Shown: in pieces, positions 17,483-27,114 of the stretch
Numbering within the stretch: the stretch's first letter is position 1
Layout: each line of letters starts with the position of its first letter
Origin: Achromobacter anxifer
GTDB lineage: Bacteria; Pseudomonadota; Gammaproteobacteria; Burkholderiales; Burkholderiaceae_B
Direction: 5' to 3'
NCBI RefSeq assembly: GCF_903652925.1
Contig: NZ_CAHLAR010000016.1
Coordinates: forward strand, 1 to 64,000
Length of the DNA stretch: 64,000 nucleotides
The notes under the pieces: model-generated
What the model was told of the DNA's origin: nothing
Databases searched by the model: none
Seen by the model: only the letters and a program-made list of their open reading frames with translations
Translations under genes and position numbers: made by a program

Positions 17483-18855
17483 TACACCGCGATCGCCAGG
17501 AACACCGACGTGGTCGATATCAGGGTGATGGCGAAGATGTCGCCATAGGACTGGCGGTGCGTCAGGCCCGTCACCGCCAGCAGCGTGATGACCGCGCCGT
17601 TGTGCGGCAGCGTGTCCATGCCGCCGCTGGCCATGGCGGCAATCCGGTGCAGCACCTCCATGGGGATGCCGGCCGCATGGGCGCTGTCGATGAAGGTCTG
17701 GGCCATGGCTGCCAGCGCGATGCTCATGCCGCCCGAGGCCGAACCGGTGATGCCGGCCAGCGAGGTCACCGCCACCGCTTCGCCCACCAGCGGATCGGGA
17801 ATGGCCTTGAGCGCTTCGGCAACCAGCAGGAAGCCGGGCAAGGCGGCGATGACGCCGCCAAAGCCATATTCGGCCGCCGTGTTCATCGAGGCCAGCAGCG
17901 CGCCCGACACCGCGCTTTTGCTGCCTTCGGCGAAGTGCGCCTTGATGGAACGAAACGAGAACAGCAGGATGGTGACGATGCCCGCGATCAGCGCGCCCAT
18001 CACCGCCCACAGCGCCACCTGGTCCTCGGCATTGACGGGCATGGGCTGGGGCAGGCCCGGCAGCGCGACTTCGGAGCCCGCCGGATACCAGCCGGGAATC
18101 CAGCGCGTCAGCAGGTAGTTGGCCACGCCCACCACCACCAGCGGCAGCAGCGCGATCAGCGGATGGTGCTCGCGTTCGCTGGGCGGCGTGACCGGCTCGT
18201 TGCGCAGGTCGGTGCCGTAGGTCTCGCCGGCGGCGGCCGCGCGCTTGCGCCGCCATTCCAGGTAGGCGATGCCGGCGGTCAGGGTGAAGCAGGCGCCGAT
18301 CAGGCCCAGCCAGGGCGCGGCCCAGGTGGTGGTTTCGAAGAAGGTGGTGGGAATGATGTTCTGGATCTGCGGCGTGCCGGGCAGGGCGGTCATGGTGAAG
18401 GTGAACGCGCCCAGCGCGATCGCGCCCGGCATGAGCCGCTTCGGAATGCCGCCCTGGCGGAACATCTCGGCCGCGAACGGATACACCGCGAACACCACCA
18501 CGAACAGCGACACGCCGCCGTAGGTCAGCACCGCGCAGACCAGCACGATGGCCAGGATGGCGCGTTCGGCGCCGATCAGCCGCAGCACCGCCTGCACGAT
18601 GGCGCGCGAGAAGCCCGAGAGCTCGATCAGCTTGCCGAACACGGCGCCCAGCAGGAACACGGGGAAATAGAGCTTGGCGAAGCCCGCCATGCGCTCCATG
18701 AAAATGCCCGAGAACACGGGCGCCAGCGCCGACGGGTCCGTCAGCAGCACCGCGCCCATGGCCGCAATGGGCGCGCACAGGATCACGCTATAGCCTCGAT
18801 ACGCCGCCAGCATCAGGAACGCCAGCGCCGCCACCACGATGAACAATCCGGTCAT
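17461..18855 (-). CDS. GntP-family carboxylate permease
   Basis: A 464-residue permease of the gluconate:H+ symporter family with 12 or more hydrophobic segments. Motifs GVSLFVVVFAVYPFAAEMFR and GSASGGMSIAL, and GGMDTLPHNGAVITLL near the C-terminus, are characteristic. CTGGAG lies seven bases before the ATG. It stands alone on the minus strand, with its 3' end overlapping the LysR gene. Likely substrates are gluconate-like sugar acids or hydroxy acids; not determined. Confidence 0.87.
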   Translation of the reverse strand: MTGLFIVVAALAFLMLAAYRGYSVILCAPIAAMGAVLLTDPSALAPVFSGIFMERMAGFAKLYFPVFLLGAVFGKLIELSGFSRAIVQAVLRLIGAERAILAIVLVCAVLTYGGVSLFVVVFAVYPFAAEMFRQGGIPKRLMPGAIALGAFTFTMTALPGTPQIQNIIPTTFFETTTWAAPWLGLIGACFTLTAGIAYLEWRRKRAAAAGETYGTDLRNEPVTPPSEREHHPLIALLPLVVVGVANYLLTRWIPGWYPAGSEVALPGLPQPMPVNAEDQVALWAVMGALIAGIVTILLFSFRSIKAHFAEGSKSAVSGALLASMNTAAEYGFGGVIAALPGFLLVAEALKAIPDPLVGEAVAVTSLAGITGSASGGMSIALAAMAQTFIDSAHAAGIPMEVLHRIAAMASGGMDTLPHNGAVITLLAVTGLTHRQSYGDIFAITLISTTSVFLAIAVYYLTGIV

Positions 18856-18941
18856 TCGGTACTCCAGGAATGAAGAGATAAGGGGTGTGGGGCTACACCT
18901 TACCGCATCGGACTGTCATGCTTGCGCGCGTGCGCCGGACT

Positions 18942-19751
18942 TCAGGGCTCCAGCAGCGCCTGCGCCTGGCGGGCGATGTCCAGGTCGATCGCGGCGTCCT
19001 CGCCGCCGCCCATGAACCAGGCGGCCGACAGCCCGCACCAGGCCAGGATCCATTGCAGCAGGCGGCGGCGCTCCAGTCCGGACTGCGCGGCGATGAGGTC
19101 CAGCCGCCGCTCGAAGCGTCCGGGCGTGATGGCCACGGGCGGCACCGGATCCGCCAGGTCGGGGTTGCAGAAGATGTTGGCGTAGTCGAAGGCGCGCTCG
19201 CCATGCAGGCGCTTGGGGTCGATGACCAGCCAGCCGCGCTCGCCGAAGTCCAGGATATTGTCGTGGTGCACGTCGCCGTGCAGCACCGTCAGGTCGCGCG
19301 GACTGTCCAGCAACGCGCGGGCGTGGCGGGCGCTGTGCGCCAGCAGTCCGCCTTGTGCCCGCGCCATGGGCCACAGTTCCTGGAACCATTCCTCCAGCGG
19401 ACGCAGCGCGGGCAGGGGCCGGGCGCGCGGCGCGTGCAGGTCCTTCAGCACGCCGCAGATAATGAGGGTGGCCTCGTCGTCGCGGCCGTTGCGGGCGTAC
19501 TCGGCCAGCGAACGCGCGCCGGTGGCCCGTTCCAGCAGAATGGCGTCATCCGCATGCGCCAGCACGCGCGCGGCGCCCTGGCCGTCCCACCAGCGCATCA
19601 GCACGCCGCCCTGTTTCTCGTCTTCTTCATGCGAGACCTTGAGCATGGCGGGCAGGCCGCGATGCCGCACCGGCAGCAGCTGCGCCGCGCGGGTGACGAT
19701 GGGGGCGCCGTCGGGCGTCAGTTGCCAGCGGGAGAGGTAGGGGTCGAACAT
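18942..19751 (-). CDS. Aminoglycoside/hydroxyurea-type small-molecule kinase (APH(6)-like)
   Basis: A 269-residue kinase-fold protein of the APH(6)/hydroxyurea phosphotransferase family. The catalytic loop VLHGDVHHDNIL and the Mg-binding WLVIDPKRLHGE segment are intact. I chose the ATG at 19751 (MFDPYLSRWQL), where homology to the family begins; the longer frame runs into the flanking fragment gene. Family members phosphorylate streptomycin or unknown small molecules, and chromosomal copies are not proof of resistance. Confidence 0.8.
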   Translation of the reverse strand: MFDPYLSRWQLTPDGAPIVTRAAQLLPVRHRGLPAMLKVSHEEDEKQGGVLMRWWDGQGAARVLAHADDAILLERATGARSLAEYARNGRDDEATLIICGVLKDLHAPRARPLPALRPLEEWFQELWPMARAQGGLLAHSARHARALLDSPRDLTVLHGDVHHDNILDFGERGWLVIDPKRLHGERAFDYANIFCNPDLADPVPPVAITPGRFERRLDLIAAQSGLERRRLLQWILAWCGLSAAWFMGGGEDAAIDLDIARQAQALLEP

Positions 19752-19779
19752 GCCCGGCCAGGAAAAGGATTGCGGACGC

Positions 19780-20028
19780 CTATGGTAGAGCCTGTGGCGC
19801 GCCGGATGCCGTGCCCTGCAAATCCGGCCTGCGCGGCAACAGGACCGTGACCGCGGCCGCCACCGCATTGCCCGCCGCGCTGGCGATGATGGGCAGCAGG
19901 TGAGAGCCGCTCAGATCATAGGCATGGCCCGCGGCCACCGGGCCGATCAGGGTGCCGAACGCGACGCTGGTGTACAGCGCGCCGATGATGCCGCTGACAT
20001 GGCGGCCGCCGAAGTAGTCCATGACCAC
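19780..20028 (-). pseudogene. 3' fragment of an MFS transporter
   Basis: The 82-residue frame reads as the last two membrane segments of a major facilitator protein: DYFGGRHVSGIIGALYTSVA, then GTLIGPVAAGHAYDLSG and a final hydrophobic helix. About three quarters of the gene is missing. Homology appears to stop near 20030, where another broken gene begins on the opposite strand. No start or ribosome site is expected here, so it is a remnant. Confidence 0.65.
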
Positions 20029-20147
20029 CGCGCGACGACGCCATGCTGGAGGACTTCGGCTATTACCTGGTGTGGCCAGGCAGGGGCGCCATGCCGGACA
20101 AGGCGCGGGCGTTCCGGGATTGGCTGCTGGAAAGCGGGGCGGACTGA
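20025..20147 (+). pseudogene. 3' fragment of a LysR (GcvA-like) regulator
   Basis: The plus-strand frame from about 20034 reads DDAMLEDFGYYLVWPGRG, then PDKARAFRDWLLES and a stop at 20145-20147. This is the typical C-terminus of a GcvA-type LysR regulator (YYLV-P...KVRAFRDWLL). A TGA at 20022 closes the frame upstream. It abuts the MFS remnant on the other strand, so two genes that normally face each other's 3' direction were joined by an internal deletion or rearrangement. Confidence 0.6.
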
Positions 20148-20214
20148 GCGGGGCGGGGTGCGGATCGCGGCGGGTCTGCCGCGGACGAGATGCGTCGGAC
20201 GAGATGCGGCGGAT

Positions 20215-20655
20215 CTACAGCGCAGCCGACAGGGTCGCCGCCTTGCGCGCCAGTTCGGCCACGCCGAAGCTGGTGGCAAGCGAATGATCGTCCAATTCTT
20301 CCAGCGGCACCCAGCGGGCGTCGGCAGCATCGTCGCCCGCCACCGGCTCGCCGGACTGCCAGCGGCACAGTACGGCGATCAGGATGAAGTGGCGGCGCAG
20401 CGCGCCCGCGTCGTCGCGGTCGTAGACGTCCACCGCATCGAACACGTGCAGCGGTTCCGCGCGCACGCCGGTCTCTTCCTGCAATTCGCGCGCCGCGGCG
20501 GCATGGACGCTTTCGCCAGCGTCGATCTTGCCGCCGGGGAAGGCCCAGCGGCCCTGATCGGGCGGATTGGCGCGGCGCACCAGCAGCACGCGGCCGTCCC
20601 GGACGACGGCGGCTATGGTGGCGGCGATGGGGCGCTGGGGCAGGGGCGCGGTCAT
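20215..20655 (-). CDS. NUDIX hydrolase (MutT-like)
   Basis: A 146-residue NUDIX protein. The 23-residue Nudix box occupies residues 41-63 (GGKIDAGES...RELQEETG) with all catalytic Glu residues. The WAFPGGK lead-in is typical of MutT/NTP pyrophosphohydrolases and ADP-ribose relatives. Divergent from the LysR gene at 20805. The substrate cannot be assigned. Confidence 0.87.
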   Translation of the reverse strand: MTAPLPQRPIAATIAAVVRDGRVLLVRRANPPDQGRWAFPGGKIDAGESVHAAAARELQEETGVRAEPLHVFDAVDVYDRDDAGALRRHFILIAVLCRWQSGEPVAGDDAADARWVPLEELDDHSLATSFGVAELARKAATLSAAL

Positions 20656-20804
20656 TCAGGTTTCCTTTCATGTGGCGGCGGCCAGGCCATCCAGGGTACG
20701 CCAACCCGGTCCTAGCGCAAATCCCCGTAGTGTCCGGCCGGCCGCTGGTGCACACTGTCAGCCGCGCCGGCATGGGCGCATCGCATAGGGGGCGGGAGGG
20801 CAGC

Positions 20805-21680
20805 ATGGACACACCGGACCGGCAGTTGCGCTATTTCTTGCGCATCGCGGAACTCAAATCGCTATCGCGGGCGGCAGAGGACCTGGACCAGACGCAGTCC
20901 GGGCTGAGCCGCCAGCTGGCGGCGCTGGAAGCCCACGTCGGCAAGCCGCTGTTCATCCGCACCGGCCGCGGCGTGGAGCTGACCGAGGCGGGCGCCCGCC
21001 TGCTCGATGGCATCCAGCCCGCCTACCGCAACATCGACCAGGTACTGGAAGCGGTGCGCCAGCGCGAGGGCGTGACGCAGGGCACCGTCAGGCTCGCCAC
21101 CGTGCATACGCTCAGCTACTACTTCATGGCCGAGGTGGTGGCCAGTTTCGTCAGCAGCCATGAACACGTCAACCTGTCCGTGATGGGCCGCAGTTCGCCC
21201 GAGGTGGTGGCGCTGGTGGAAAGCGGCAAGGCCGACGTGGGCTTCGTCTACGACGCGGCGGTGGCGTCGGACAACCTGGCCTCGGCCACGCTGTTCGACG
21301 ACGACATGTGCCTGATCGTGCGCGGCGACGTGCCGCTGCGGGACGACGTGGACCTGGCCGGCATGGCGCTGCGGCTGGTGGGCTTTCCGCCGCATTACGC
21401 GTTGCGCAAGATGATCCACAGCGCCGGGCTGGAGCCCGAGTTCGTGGCCGAGGCCGAAACCATAGACGCCATGCTCAAGCTGGTGTCCTCGGGCGTGGGC
21501 GCCTGCATCCTGCCGTCCCGCATTCCCGACAAGTTGCTGACCGAGTACGGGCTGCGCAAGGTCCGGGTCCGCAGCCCGATCCTGCGACGCCGGGTGGTCG
21601 CCATCACCCTGGCCAACCGCCAGCCGCTGCCGCTGGTGGGCGAGCTTCTGGCCGTCGCGCATCGCATCGCCTTGCAGTAG
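20805..21680 (+). CDS. LysR-family regulator of the aldolase/transporter operon
   Basis: A 291-residue LTTR of the Nac/Cbl-like group: LRYFLRIAELKSLSRAAEDL, TQSGLSRQLAALE in the recognition helix, then an effector domain. The ATG at 20805 follows GGGAGGG; the longer upstream frame has no support. It lies upstream of and in the same direction as the class II aldolase, MHS transporter and HCCA-isomerase-like genes, which it probably regulates. Confidence 0.87.
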   Translation: MDTPDRQLRYFLRIAELKSLSRAAEDLDQTQSGLSRQLAALEAHVGKPLFIRTGRGVELTEAGARLLDGIQPAYRNIDQVLEAVRQREGVTQGTVRLATVHTLSYYFMAEVVASFVSSHEHVNLSVMGRSSPEVVALVESGKADVGFVYDAAVASDNLASATLFDDDMCLIVRGDVPLRDDVDLAGMALRLVGFPPHYALRKMIHSAGLEPEFVAEAETIDAMLKLVSSGVGACILPSRIPDKLLTEYGLRKVRVRSPILRRRVVAITLANRQPLPLVGELLAVAHRIALQ

Positions 21681-21815
21681 CGCCGCGCCCGGGTGCGCCT
21701 GAATAGCTGCTATGACCCTGGCTGCATGGCTGTATCGCGGCTGGCTTTCCATACTGTGCATACCTCGCATGGCGTCCGGTGGCGCCGATGGCGCGGGCAT
21801 TACACAGGGGAAGAC

Positions 21816-22601
21816 ATGAGCACCGCATTACGAGAGAAATCCTATTTCGATACCCGCGCCACGCAGGAAATGGCGCGCCATCTGCGCCCCGTGTCGCGCA
21901 GCATCCAGGACACCATGGCCTATGCCTGTCGCATCCTGGCCATGACCGGGCAGGAGGCCGGACTGGCCGGGCAGATCAGCGTGCGCTCGCAGCGGCCGGG
22001 CGCCTACTGGACCTTGCGCTTCGGCCTGGGTTTCGACGAGGCCACGCCGGCCGACTTCATCGAAGTGGACCGCGACCTGCACACGCTGACGGGCGAGGGC
22101 ATGGCCAACCCGGCCACGCGCTTCCACCTGTGGGTGTACGAGGCGCGGCCCGACGTGCAGTCCATCATCCACACGCATTCGCCCTGGGCCTCGGCGCTGG
22201 CCGCGGCGCGCCAGCCGCTGGTGATCTCGCAGATGGACATGACGCCGCTGCATGACGACTGCGCATTCCTGGGCGAGTGGCCCGGCGTGCCGATCGCCGA
22301 CCAGGAAGGGGTGATTATCTCCGGCGCGCTGGGCAACAAGCGTGCCATCATCCTGGCGCATCACGGCTACCTGACGGCCGGCGTCAACTGCGAAGAGGCG
22401 ACCTATCTGTCGGTGTACCTGGAGCGCGCGGCGCGCATGCAGATCCGCGCCCAGGCCTTCGGCCCGCTGACGCCGGTGGACGACGCGCTGGCGCGCGAGG
22501 CGCACGACTACCTGCTCAAGCCCTCGATCGTCAACGCGACGTTCAACTACTGGGCGCGGCAGACGCATGGCATTGCGCCCTTGCCGTTGCCCGCCGCCTG
22601 A
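21816..22601 (+). CDS. Class II aldolase/adducin-family protein (metal site intact)
   Basis: A 261-residue aldolase-fold enzyme. The metal ligands are visible: HTHS in the IIHTHSPWASAL segment and the third His in LAHHGYLTAG. Family relatives near aromatic or sugar-acid genes act as aldolases, epimerases or decarboxylases. GGGGAAG precedes the ATG. First gene of an operon with the MHS transporter (22643) and HCCA-isomerase-like protein (23980). Confidence 0.83.
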   Translation: MSTALREKSYFDTRATQEMARHLRPVSRSIQDTMAYACRILAMTGQEAGLAGQISVRSQRPGAYWTLRFGLGFDEATPADFIEVDRDLHTLTGEGMANPATRFHLWVYEARPDVQSIIHTHSPWASALAAARQPLVISQMDMTPLHDDCAFLGEWPGVPIADQEGVIISGALGNKRAIILAHHGYLTAGVNCEEATYLSVYLERAARMQIRAQAFGPLTPVDDALAREAHDYLLKPSIVNATFNYWARQTHGIAPLPLPAA

Positions 22602-22642
22602 TACCGCGCAGCCTCTTCCTTCCAGACCTTTTTCGGGGAGTC

Positions 22643-23983
22643 ATGATGATGACGACCAAGCCTGCGGCTGCGCGCTCGCGCCGCGATTACGTGACGGCCG
22701 GACTGGCCAGCATGATGGGCACCACCATCGAGTGGTACGACTTTTTCCTGTACGGCACCGCTGCCGCGCTGATCTTCAACAAGATCTTCTTTCCGTCCTT
22801 CGACCCGTTGACGGGCACGCTGGCGGCCTTCGCCACCTACTCGGTGGGCTTTTTCGCGCGGCCGCTGGGCGGCGTGATCTTCGGCCACTACGGCGACAAG
22901 ATCGGCCGCAAGTCCATGCTGCTGATCACCTTGCTGCTGATGGGCGTGCCGACCATCCTGATCGGCTTGATTCCTTCCTATGAACAGATCGGCTACTGGG
23001 CCGCGGTGTTGCTGGTGCTGATGCGCTTCCTGCAAGGGATCGCGGTGGGCGGCGAATGGGGCGGGGCGGTGCTGATGGCGGTGGAGCATGCGCCGGAAGG
23101 CAAGAAGGGCTTCTTCGGCAGCCTGCCGCAGGCCGGCGTGGCGCCGGGCCTGATCCTGTCTTCGCTGGCGATGGGCGCGGTCGCGGCCTTGCCCGAAGCC
23201 GACATGCTGGCCTGGGGCTGGCGCCTGCCGTTCCTCGCCAGCGTGGTGCTGCTGCTGGTGGGCTGGTTCATCCGGGTCAAGGTGGCCGAGTCGCCCGACT
23301 TCGAGCAGATGAAGGAGAAGGGCGCCAAGGTCGAGGTGCCGGTGGCGGAGGTCCTCAAGCACCATCGCCGCGCGCTGCTGGTGGTGGTGGGCGCGAGGTT
23401 GGCGGAAGTGACCTGGTTCTACACCGTCGTGACCTTTTCGCTGGCCTACGCCACGGGCACGCTGGGCATCGCGCGCTCGGTGATGCTGGACGCCACCATC
23501 TGGGGCGCGGCCGTCGCGCTGTTCACCATGCCGCTGTTCGGCATGCTGGGCGACAAGATCGGCCACAAGTGGGTGTTCATGGCCGGCACCCTCGGCATCC
23601 TGGCCTGCGCGCCGGTGTTCTTCCACCTGCTGGGCACGCGCGACACCGGGTGGATCATTCTTGCGGTTTGCCTGGCAGTCGGCCTGGTCTACGCTTGCCT
23701 GTACGGGCCGGAAGGCACCTTGTTCTCCAGCCAGTTCCCGGCCGAAGTGCGCTACACGGGCATTTCGCTGGCGGTGCAGGTGTCCGGCGCCATTGGCGGC
23801 GGCCTGGCGCCCATCGTGGCGACCTGGCTGCTGGCCAAGGGCGGCGGCGATCCCAGGTATGTGGTGTGGTACTTGAGCATCCTGGGAGTGATCGCCTTGG
23901 TCAGCGCCTGGCTGATGCGCAGCGGGGCCGCCGCGCCTGCCGCCTTGCGAGTGCCTGCCCGCGCAAACCTGAGGACGCCATGA
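22643..23983 (+). CDS. MFS transporter, metabolite:H+ symporter (MHS) family
   Basis: A 446-residue transporter with 12 predicted membrane segments. MHS hallmarks are GTTIEWYDFFLYG at the start and GHYGDKIGRK in the first cytoplasmic loop. Three consecutive ATG codons (22643, 22646, 22649) are possible starts; GGGGAG at 22635-22640 fits the second or third best. Overlaps the next gene by ATGA. Substrates of the family are carboxylates such as citrate, ketoglutarate or aromatic acids. Confidence 0.87.
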   Translation: MMMTTKPAAARSRRDYVTAGLASMMGTTIEWYDFFLYGTAAALIFNKIFFPSFDPLTGTLAAFATYSVGFFARPLGGVIFGHYGDKIGRKSMLLITLLLMGVPTILIGLIPSYEQIGYWAAVLLVLMRFLQGIAVGGEWGGAVLMAVEHAPEGKKGFFGSLPQAGVAPGLILSSLAMGAVAALPEADMLAWGWRLPFLASVVLLLVGWFIRVKVAESPDFEQMKEKGAKVEVPVAEVLKHHRRALLVVVGARLAEVTWFYTVVTFSLAYATGTLGIARSVMLDATIWGAAVALFTMPLFGMLGDKIGHKWVFMAGTLGILACAPVFFHLLGTRDTGWIILAVCLAVGLVYACLYGPEGTLFSSQFPAEVRYTGISLAVQVSGAIGGGLAPIVATWLLAKGGGDPRYVVWYLSILGVIALVSAWLMRSGAAAPAALRVPARANLRTP

Positions 23984-24588
23984 TTGAAGACGCCATGAAG
24001 ACCATCGACTATTACTTCTGGATGAACTCCGACTGGGCCTACCTGGGCGCCGACAGGCTGGAAGCGCTGGCCGCAAGACAGCAGGCGCGGATCCGCTACC
24101 TGCCGGTGGACCTGCCCGAGGTCTACGCCCGCACCGGCGGCATACTGCTGGGCCTGCGCTCGCCGGAACGCCAGGCCTACCGGGTAACGGAGCTGGCGCG
24201 CTGGTGCCGCAAGCTGGGCATCCACGTCAATCCGCAGCCGGCCCATATGTGCCCGGACGCGGGACTGGCTTCGCGCATCGTCATCGCCGCGGATCGCGCC
24301 GGCCTGCCGGTGGCGGCGCTGTACAAGGCCATCCTGAAGGCGGAGTGGTGCGATGAGCAGGACATCTCCGATGAAGCCACCTTGCGCGGCATCGTGGACC
24401 GGCAGGGGTTGGATGCCGCGGCGCTGCTGGCCGCGGCGGCCGAGCCCGGCATCGAGGCCGTCTACCGCCGCAACACCAATGACGCCGTTGCCGCCGGAGT
24501 GTTCGGATCGCCCGCTTATGTGTACCGGGGCGAGGTGTTCTGGGGGCAGGACCGGCTGGAGATGCTGGAGGAGGCCGTGGCGGCCTGA
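23980..24588 (+). CDS. 2-hydroxychromene-2-carboxylate isomerase family protein (DsbA/kappa-GST fold)
   Basis: A 202-residue thioredoxin-fold protein. The active-site region is YYFWMNSDWAYLG (Ser instead of a CxxC disulfide), and the C-terminal GVFGSPAYVYRG / FWGQDRLEML motif with cis-Pro is typical of HCCA isomerases, which use glutathione in naphthalene and related pathways. Coupled to the transporter by an ATGA overlap. An ATG at 23995 is an alternative start. The presence of this enzyme suggests the operon handles an aromatic compound; this is inference. Confidence 0.82.
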   Translation: MIEDAMKTIDYYFWMNSDWAYLGADRLEALAARQQARIRYLPVDLPEVYARTGGILLGLRSPERQAYRVTELARWCRKLGIHVNPQPAHMCPDAGLASRIVIAADRAGLPVAALYKAILKAEWCDEQDISDEATLRGIVDRQGLDAAALLAAAAEPGIEAVYRRNTNDAVAAGVFGSPAYVYRGEVFWGQDRLEMLEEAVAA

Positions 24589-24604
24589 ATGAAGCAGAGG
24601 GGCT

Positions 24605-24638
24605 GACGGCCGCCGCGCAGCGTTGCGCGGCGGCCGTC
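24605..24638. terminator. Long perfect hairpin between convergent operons
   Basis: Fifteen-base arms beginning GACGGCCGCC pair perfectly around a GCGT loop, in the 59-bp space between two convergent stop codons (24588 and 24648). No clear T-run on either strand, but position and stem strength suggest a bidirectional transcription barrier. Confidence 0.55.
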
Positions 24639-24647
24639 AATGCAGGC

Positions 24648-25985
24648 TCAGATGTGCTTGCCCTGCGGCAGCACGGTCAGGGCCAGCAGCGCAACGACAC
24701 TGGCGGCCATGACATACAGGGCCGGGGCGAAGGACACGCCCGTGGAGTAAGTGATCCAGGTCAGGATGGCCGGGGCGAAGCCGCCCAGCAGGGTGACGGC
24801 GGTGTTGTACGTCAGGGACATGCCCGAGGAGCGCACAGCGGTCGGGAATACCTCGGACAGCGCGGCGGGCGCTACGCCCACGTACATCGCCACCATCAGG
24901 CAGAACAGCGACTGCACCACGATCAGCGTCATTTGCGTGTGCGATGCCTGCAGCCACATCATCAGCGGGTAGACGGCGACCAGCAGTACCGCGGCGGCTG
25001 CGCGCAGCATGTTGCGGCGTCCGTAGCGGTCCGACAGGGTGCCGGAGAACACACAGCCGCCGGTCAGGAACAGATTGCCCACCAGCGCGGCAATGAAGGC
25101 TTGCGAACTCGTGAAGCCCATCGATTTCTGCACGTAGATCGGCATGAAGATAATGAGCGCATAAGGTCCGACCGCCCAGAGCACCGACATGCAAAGGCCG
25201 GTCAGCAGTTCCTTGGGATAGTCGCGGATGACGGCCAGCAGCGGCGCCTTGATGCGGGCATTCTGGCGCGCCTGGCGTTCCTGTTCCTCGCGGAAGTGCG
25301 GCGTTTCGTCCAGCGCGGCGCGCATCCACAGGCCGACCGGCGCGATGGCCAGGCCCAGGATGAAGGGAATGCGCCAGCCCCATTCGCCCACTTGCGCTTC
25401 GGTAAGCAGGGTCGTGACAAGGGTCGCCACGAGTGCGCCCAGCAAGTTGGAGATCCCCATGCTTGCTTGCAGCCAGGAGGCATACTGGCCGCGCTTGCCT
25501 GCGGGCGCATGCTCCACCAGGAAGGCGGTGGCCCCGCCGACTTCGCCGCCGGCGGAAAATCCTTGCAGCACGCGGCCGCAGACGATCAGCAGCGGAGCGC
25601 CCACGCCGATGGCGGCATAGGGCGGGGCGGCGGCGATCAGCAGCGTGCCCAGCGCCATCAGCATGATGGTGAGCGTCAGGGTCGCCTTGCGGCCGGCCCG
25701 GTCGCCGTAGGAGCCCAGCACCAGCGCGCCCAGCGGGCGGACCACGAAGCCCAGGCCGAAAGCCAGGAACGACGTCATCAATTGCACGGTCGGGTTGGCG
25801 TTCTGAAAGAAGTTCTGCCCGATGTAGACCGCGAACAGGGCATAGACGGTGAAGTCATACCATTCGAGGGCATTGCCGGCCGAAGCGGCAATGACGGCCT
25901 TGCGTCCGCTGTGATCCCGCACGGGTTGGGTCGCCTTCCGGGCCGGCACGGCTTCGGCTCCCAGGTTCATCGAGATGTCCTTCAT
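24648..25985 (-). CDS. MFS transporter, MHS family
   Basis: A 445-residue symporter related to citrate/proline/ketoglutarate permeases. NALEWYDFTVYALFA opens the first helix and GSYGDRAGRK marks the loop between helices 2 and 3; FSAGGEVGGA is another MHS motif. Monocistronic on the minus strand, upstream of the LysR gene at 26221 and near the hydantoinase genes, for which it may supply substrate. Confidence 0.87.
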   Translation of the reverse strand: MKDISMNLGAEAVPARKATQPVRDHSGRKAVIAASAGNALEWYDFTVYALFAVYIGQNFFQNANPTVQLMTSFLAFGLGFVVRPLGALVLGSYGDRAGRKATLTLTIMLMALGTLLIAAAPPYAAIGVGAPLLIVCGRVLQGFSAGGEVGGATAFLVEHAPAGKRGQYASWLQASMGISNLLGALVATLVTTLLTEAQVGEWGWRIPFILGLAIAPVGLWMRAALDETPHFREEQERQARQNARIKAPLLAVIRDYPKELLTGLCMSVLWAVGPYALIIFMPIYVQKSMGFTSSQAFIAALVGNLFLTGGCVFSGTLSDRYGRRNMLRAAAAVLLVAVYPLMMWLQASHTQMTLIVVQSLFCLMVAMYVGVAPAALSEVFPTAVRSSGMSLTYNTAVTLLGGFAPAILTWITYSTGVSFAPALYVMAASVVALLALTVLPQGKHI

Positions 25986-26220
25986 TGTTTCCCAGTTCTG
26001 ATCGTGAGCGTCCGGGGGCGGGCGCGCTTGGCGCGGCGATTACGAGGTCCCCTGGACAGACGAGCGCATCATAGGAATCAATCCCGATAATGTCGTATTA
26101 CCTTTTGTTCCTGGTCCATAACATCAAATTAATCACTCGCCCGCGCCATAGCGGGGTGTGGGGGACGGTTGAGGCCAGGCTAAGGGATAACCCCAGGAAG
26201 TTTACAGGGCGCGGCAGGAC

Positions 26221-27111
26221 TTAATTGTGTCGCTCCAGGCCATGCAGCACATTGATGAACGCCAGCGCCGGGCGCGACAAGGGCTGCAGCTGCACGTGGA
26301 AGACGTTCACTGGCGCGTTGACCGTGCCGCGGATGGGCACCGCCACCACGTTCGACCAGGTGGGGCCCGCGACCGTGATTTCGTCCACCAGCGCCACGCC
26401 CGCGCCCGCCTGCACCAGGGCGCAGGCGACGTGGGCCTGCTGCACTTCGATGAGCGGCTCCGGACGCGAGTCCTCGTTGCCGAACAGGCGGTTGATCAGC
26501 ATGCCGAAAGGGATGTCGGCGCTGTAGCCGATCAGGGGCTCCTTGACCAGATCGCGCACCTCCACCTGGCCCTGGCCGGCCAGCGGATGACCCTTGGGCA
26601 GGACCGCGACGATCTTGTTTTCGTAGAGCGGCTGCGAGGCCAGGCTGGGGTGTTCCACGGGCATGTAGGCCACGCCCAATTCGACCTGCTGCGTCAGCAG
26701 CGCCTGCTGCAGCGTTGCCGGGATCTGCGTCTGCAACACGATGCGCATCTGGGGATAGCGCTTGCGGAACTGCGCGATCGCCCGGGGCAGCAGCGACTGG
26801 CCCAGGCTGGGACTGCAGGACAGCCGCAATTGCCCCTCGCGGTTCTCGGCAAGGTTGTCGGCAACCTCGTTCACGCGTTGCACGTTCTGGTACAGCGCCG
26901 TGACCTCCACGAACAGGCGGTGGGCTTCAGGGGTGGGGTAGAGGCGGCCCTTGATGCGCTGGAACAGCATCAGGCCCAGGCGTTGCTCCGTATAGGCGAT
27001 CAGCCGGCTGACCGCGGGCTGGGAGACGAACAGCAGCTTGGACGCGCCGCTGATGGAGCCGCTGAGCATGATCGCCCGGAAAACTTCGATCTGCCGCAGA
27101 TTCAATTTCAT
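26221..27111 (-). CDS. LysR-family regulator of the hydantoinase-like operon
   Basis: A 296-residue LTTR (LRQIEVFRAIMLSGSISGAS, then VSQPAVSRLIAYTEQRLG) with a full effector domain. Divergent from the amidohydrolase gene at 27212. A near-perfect LysR-box dyad lies three bases before its start codon, consistent with autoregulation and control of the divergent operon. Confidence 0.88.
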   Translation of the reverse strand: MKLNLRQIEVFRAIMLSGSISGASKLLFVSQPAVSRLIAYTEQRLGLMLFQRIKGRLYPTPEAHRLFVEVTALYQNVQRVNEVADNLAENREGQLRLSCSPSLGQSLLPRAIAQFRKRYPQMRIVLQTQIPATLQQALLTQQVELGVAYMPVEHPSLASQPLYENKIVAVLPKGHPLAGQGQVEVRDLVKEPLIGYSADIPFGMLINRLFGNEDSRPEPLIEVQQAHVACALVQAGAGVALVDEITVAGPTWSNVVAVPIRGTVNAPVNVFHVQLQPLSRPALAFINVLHGLERHN

Positions 27112-27114
27112 ATG

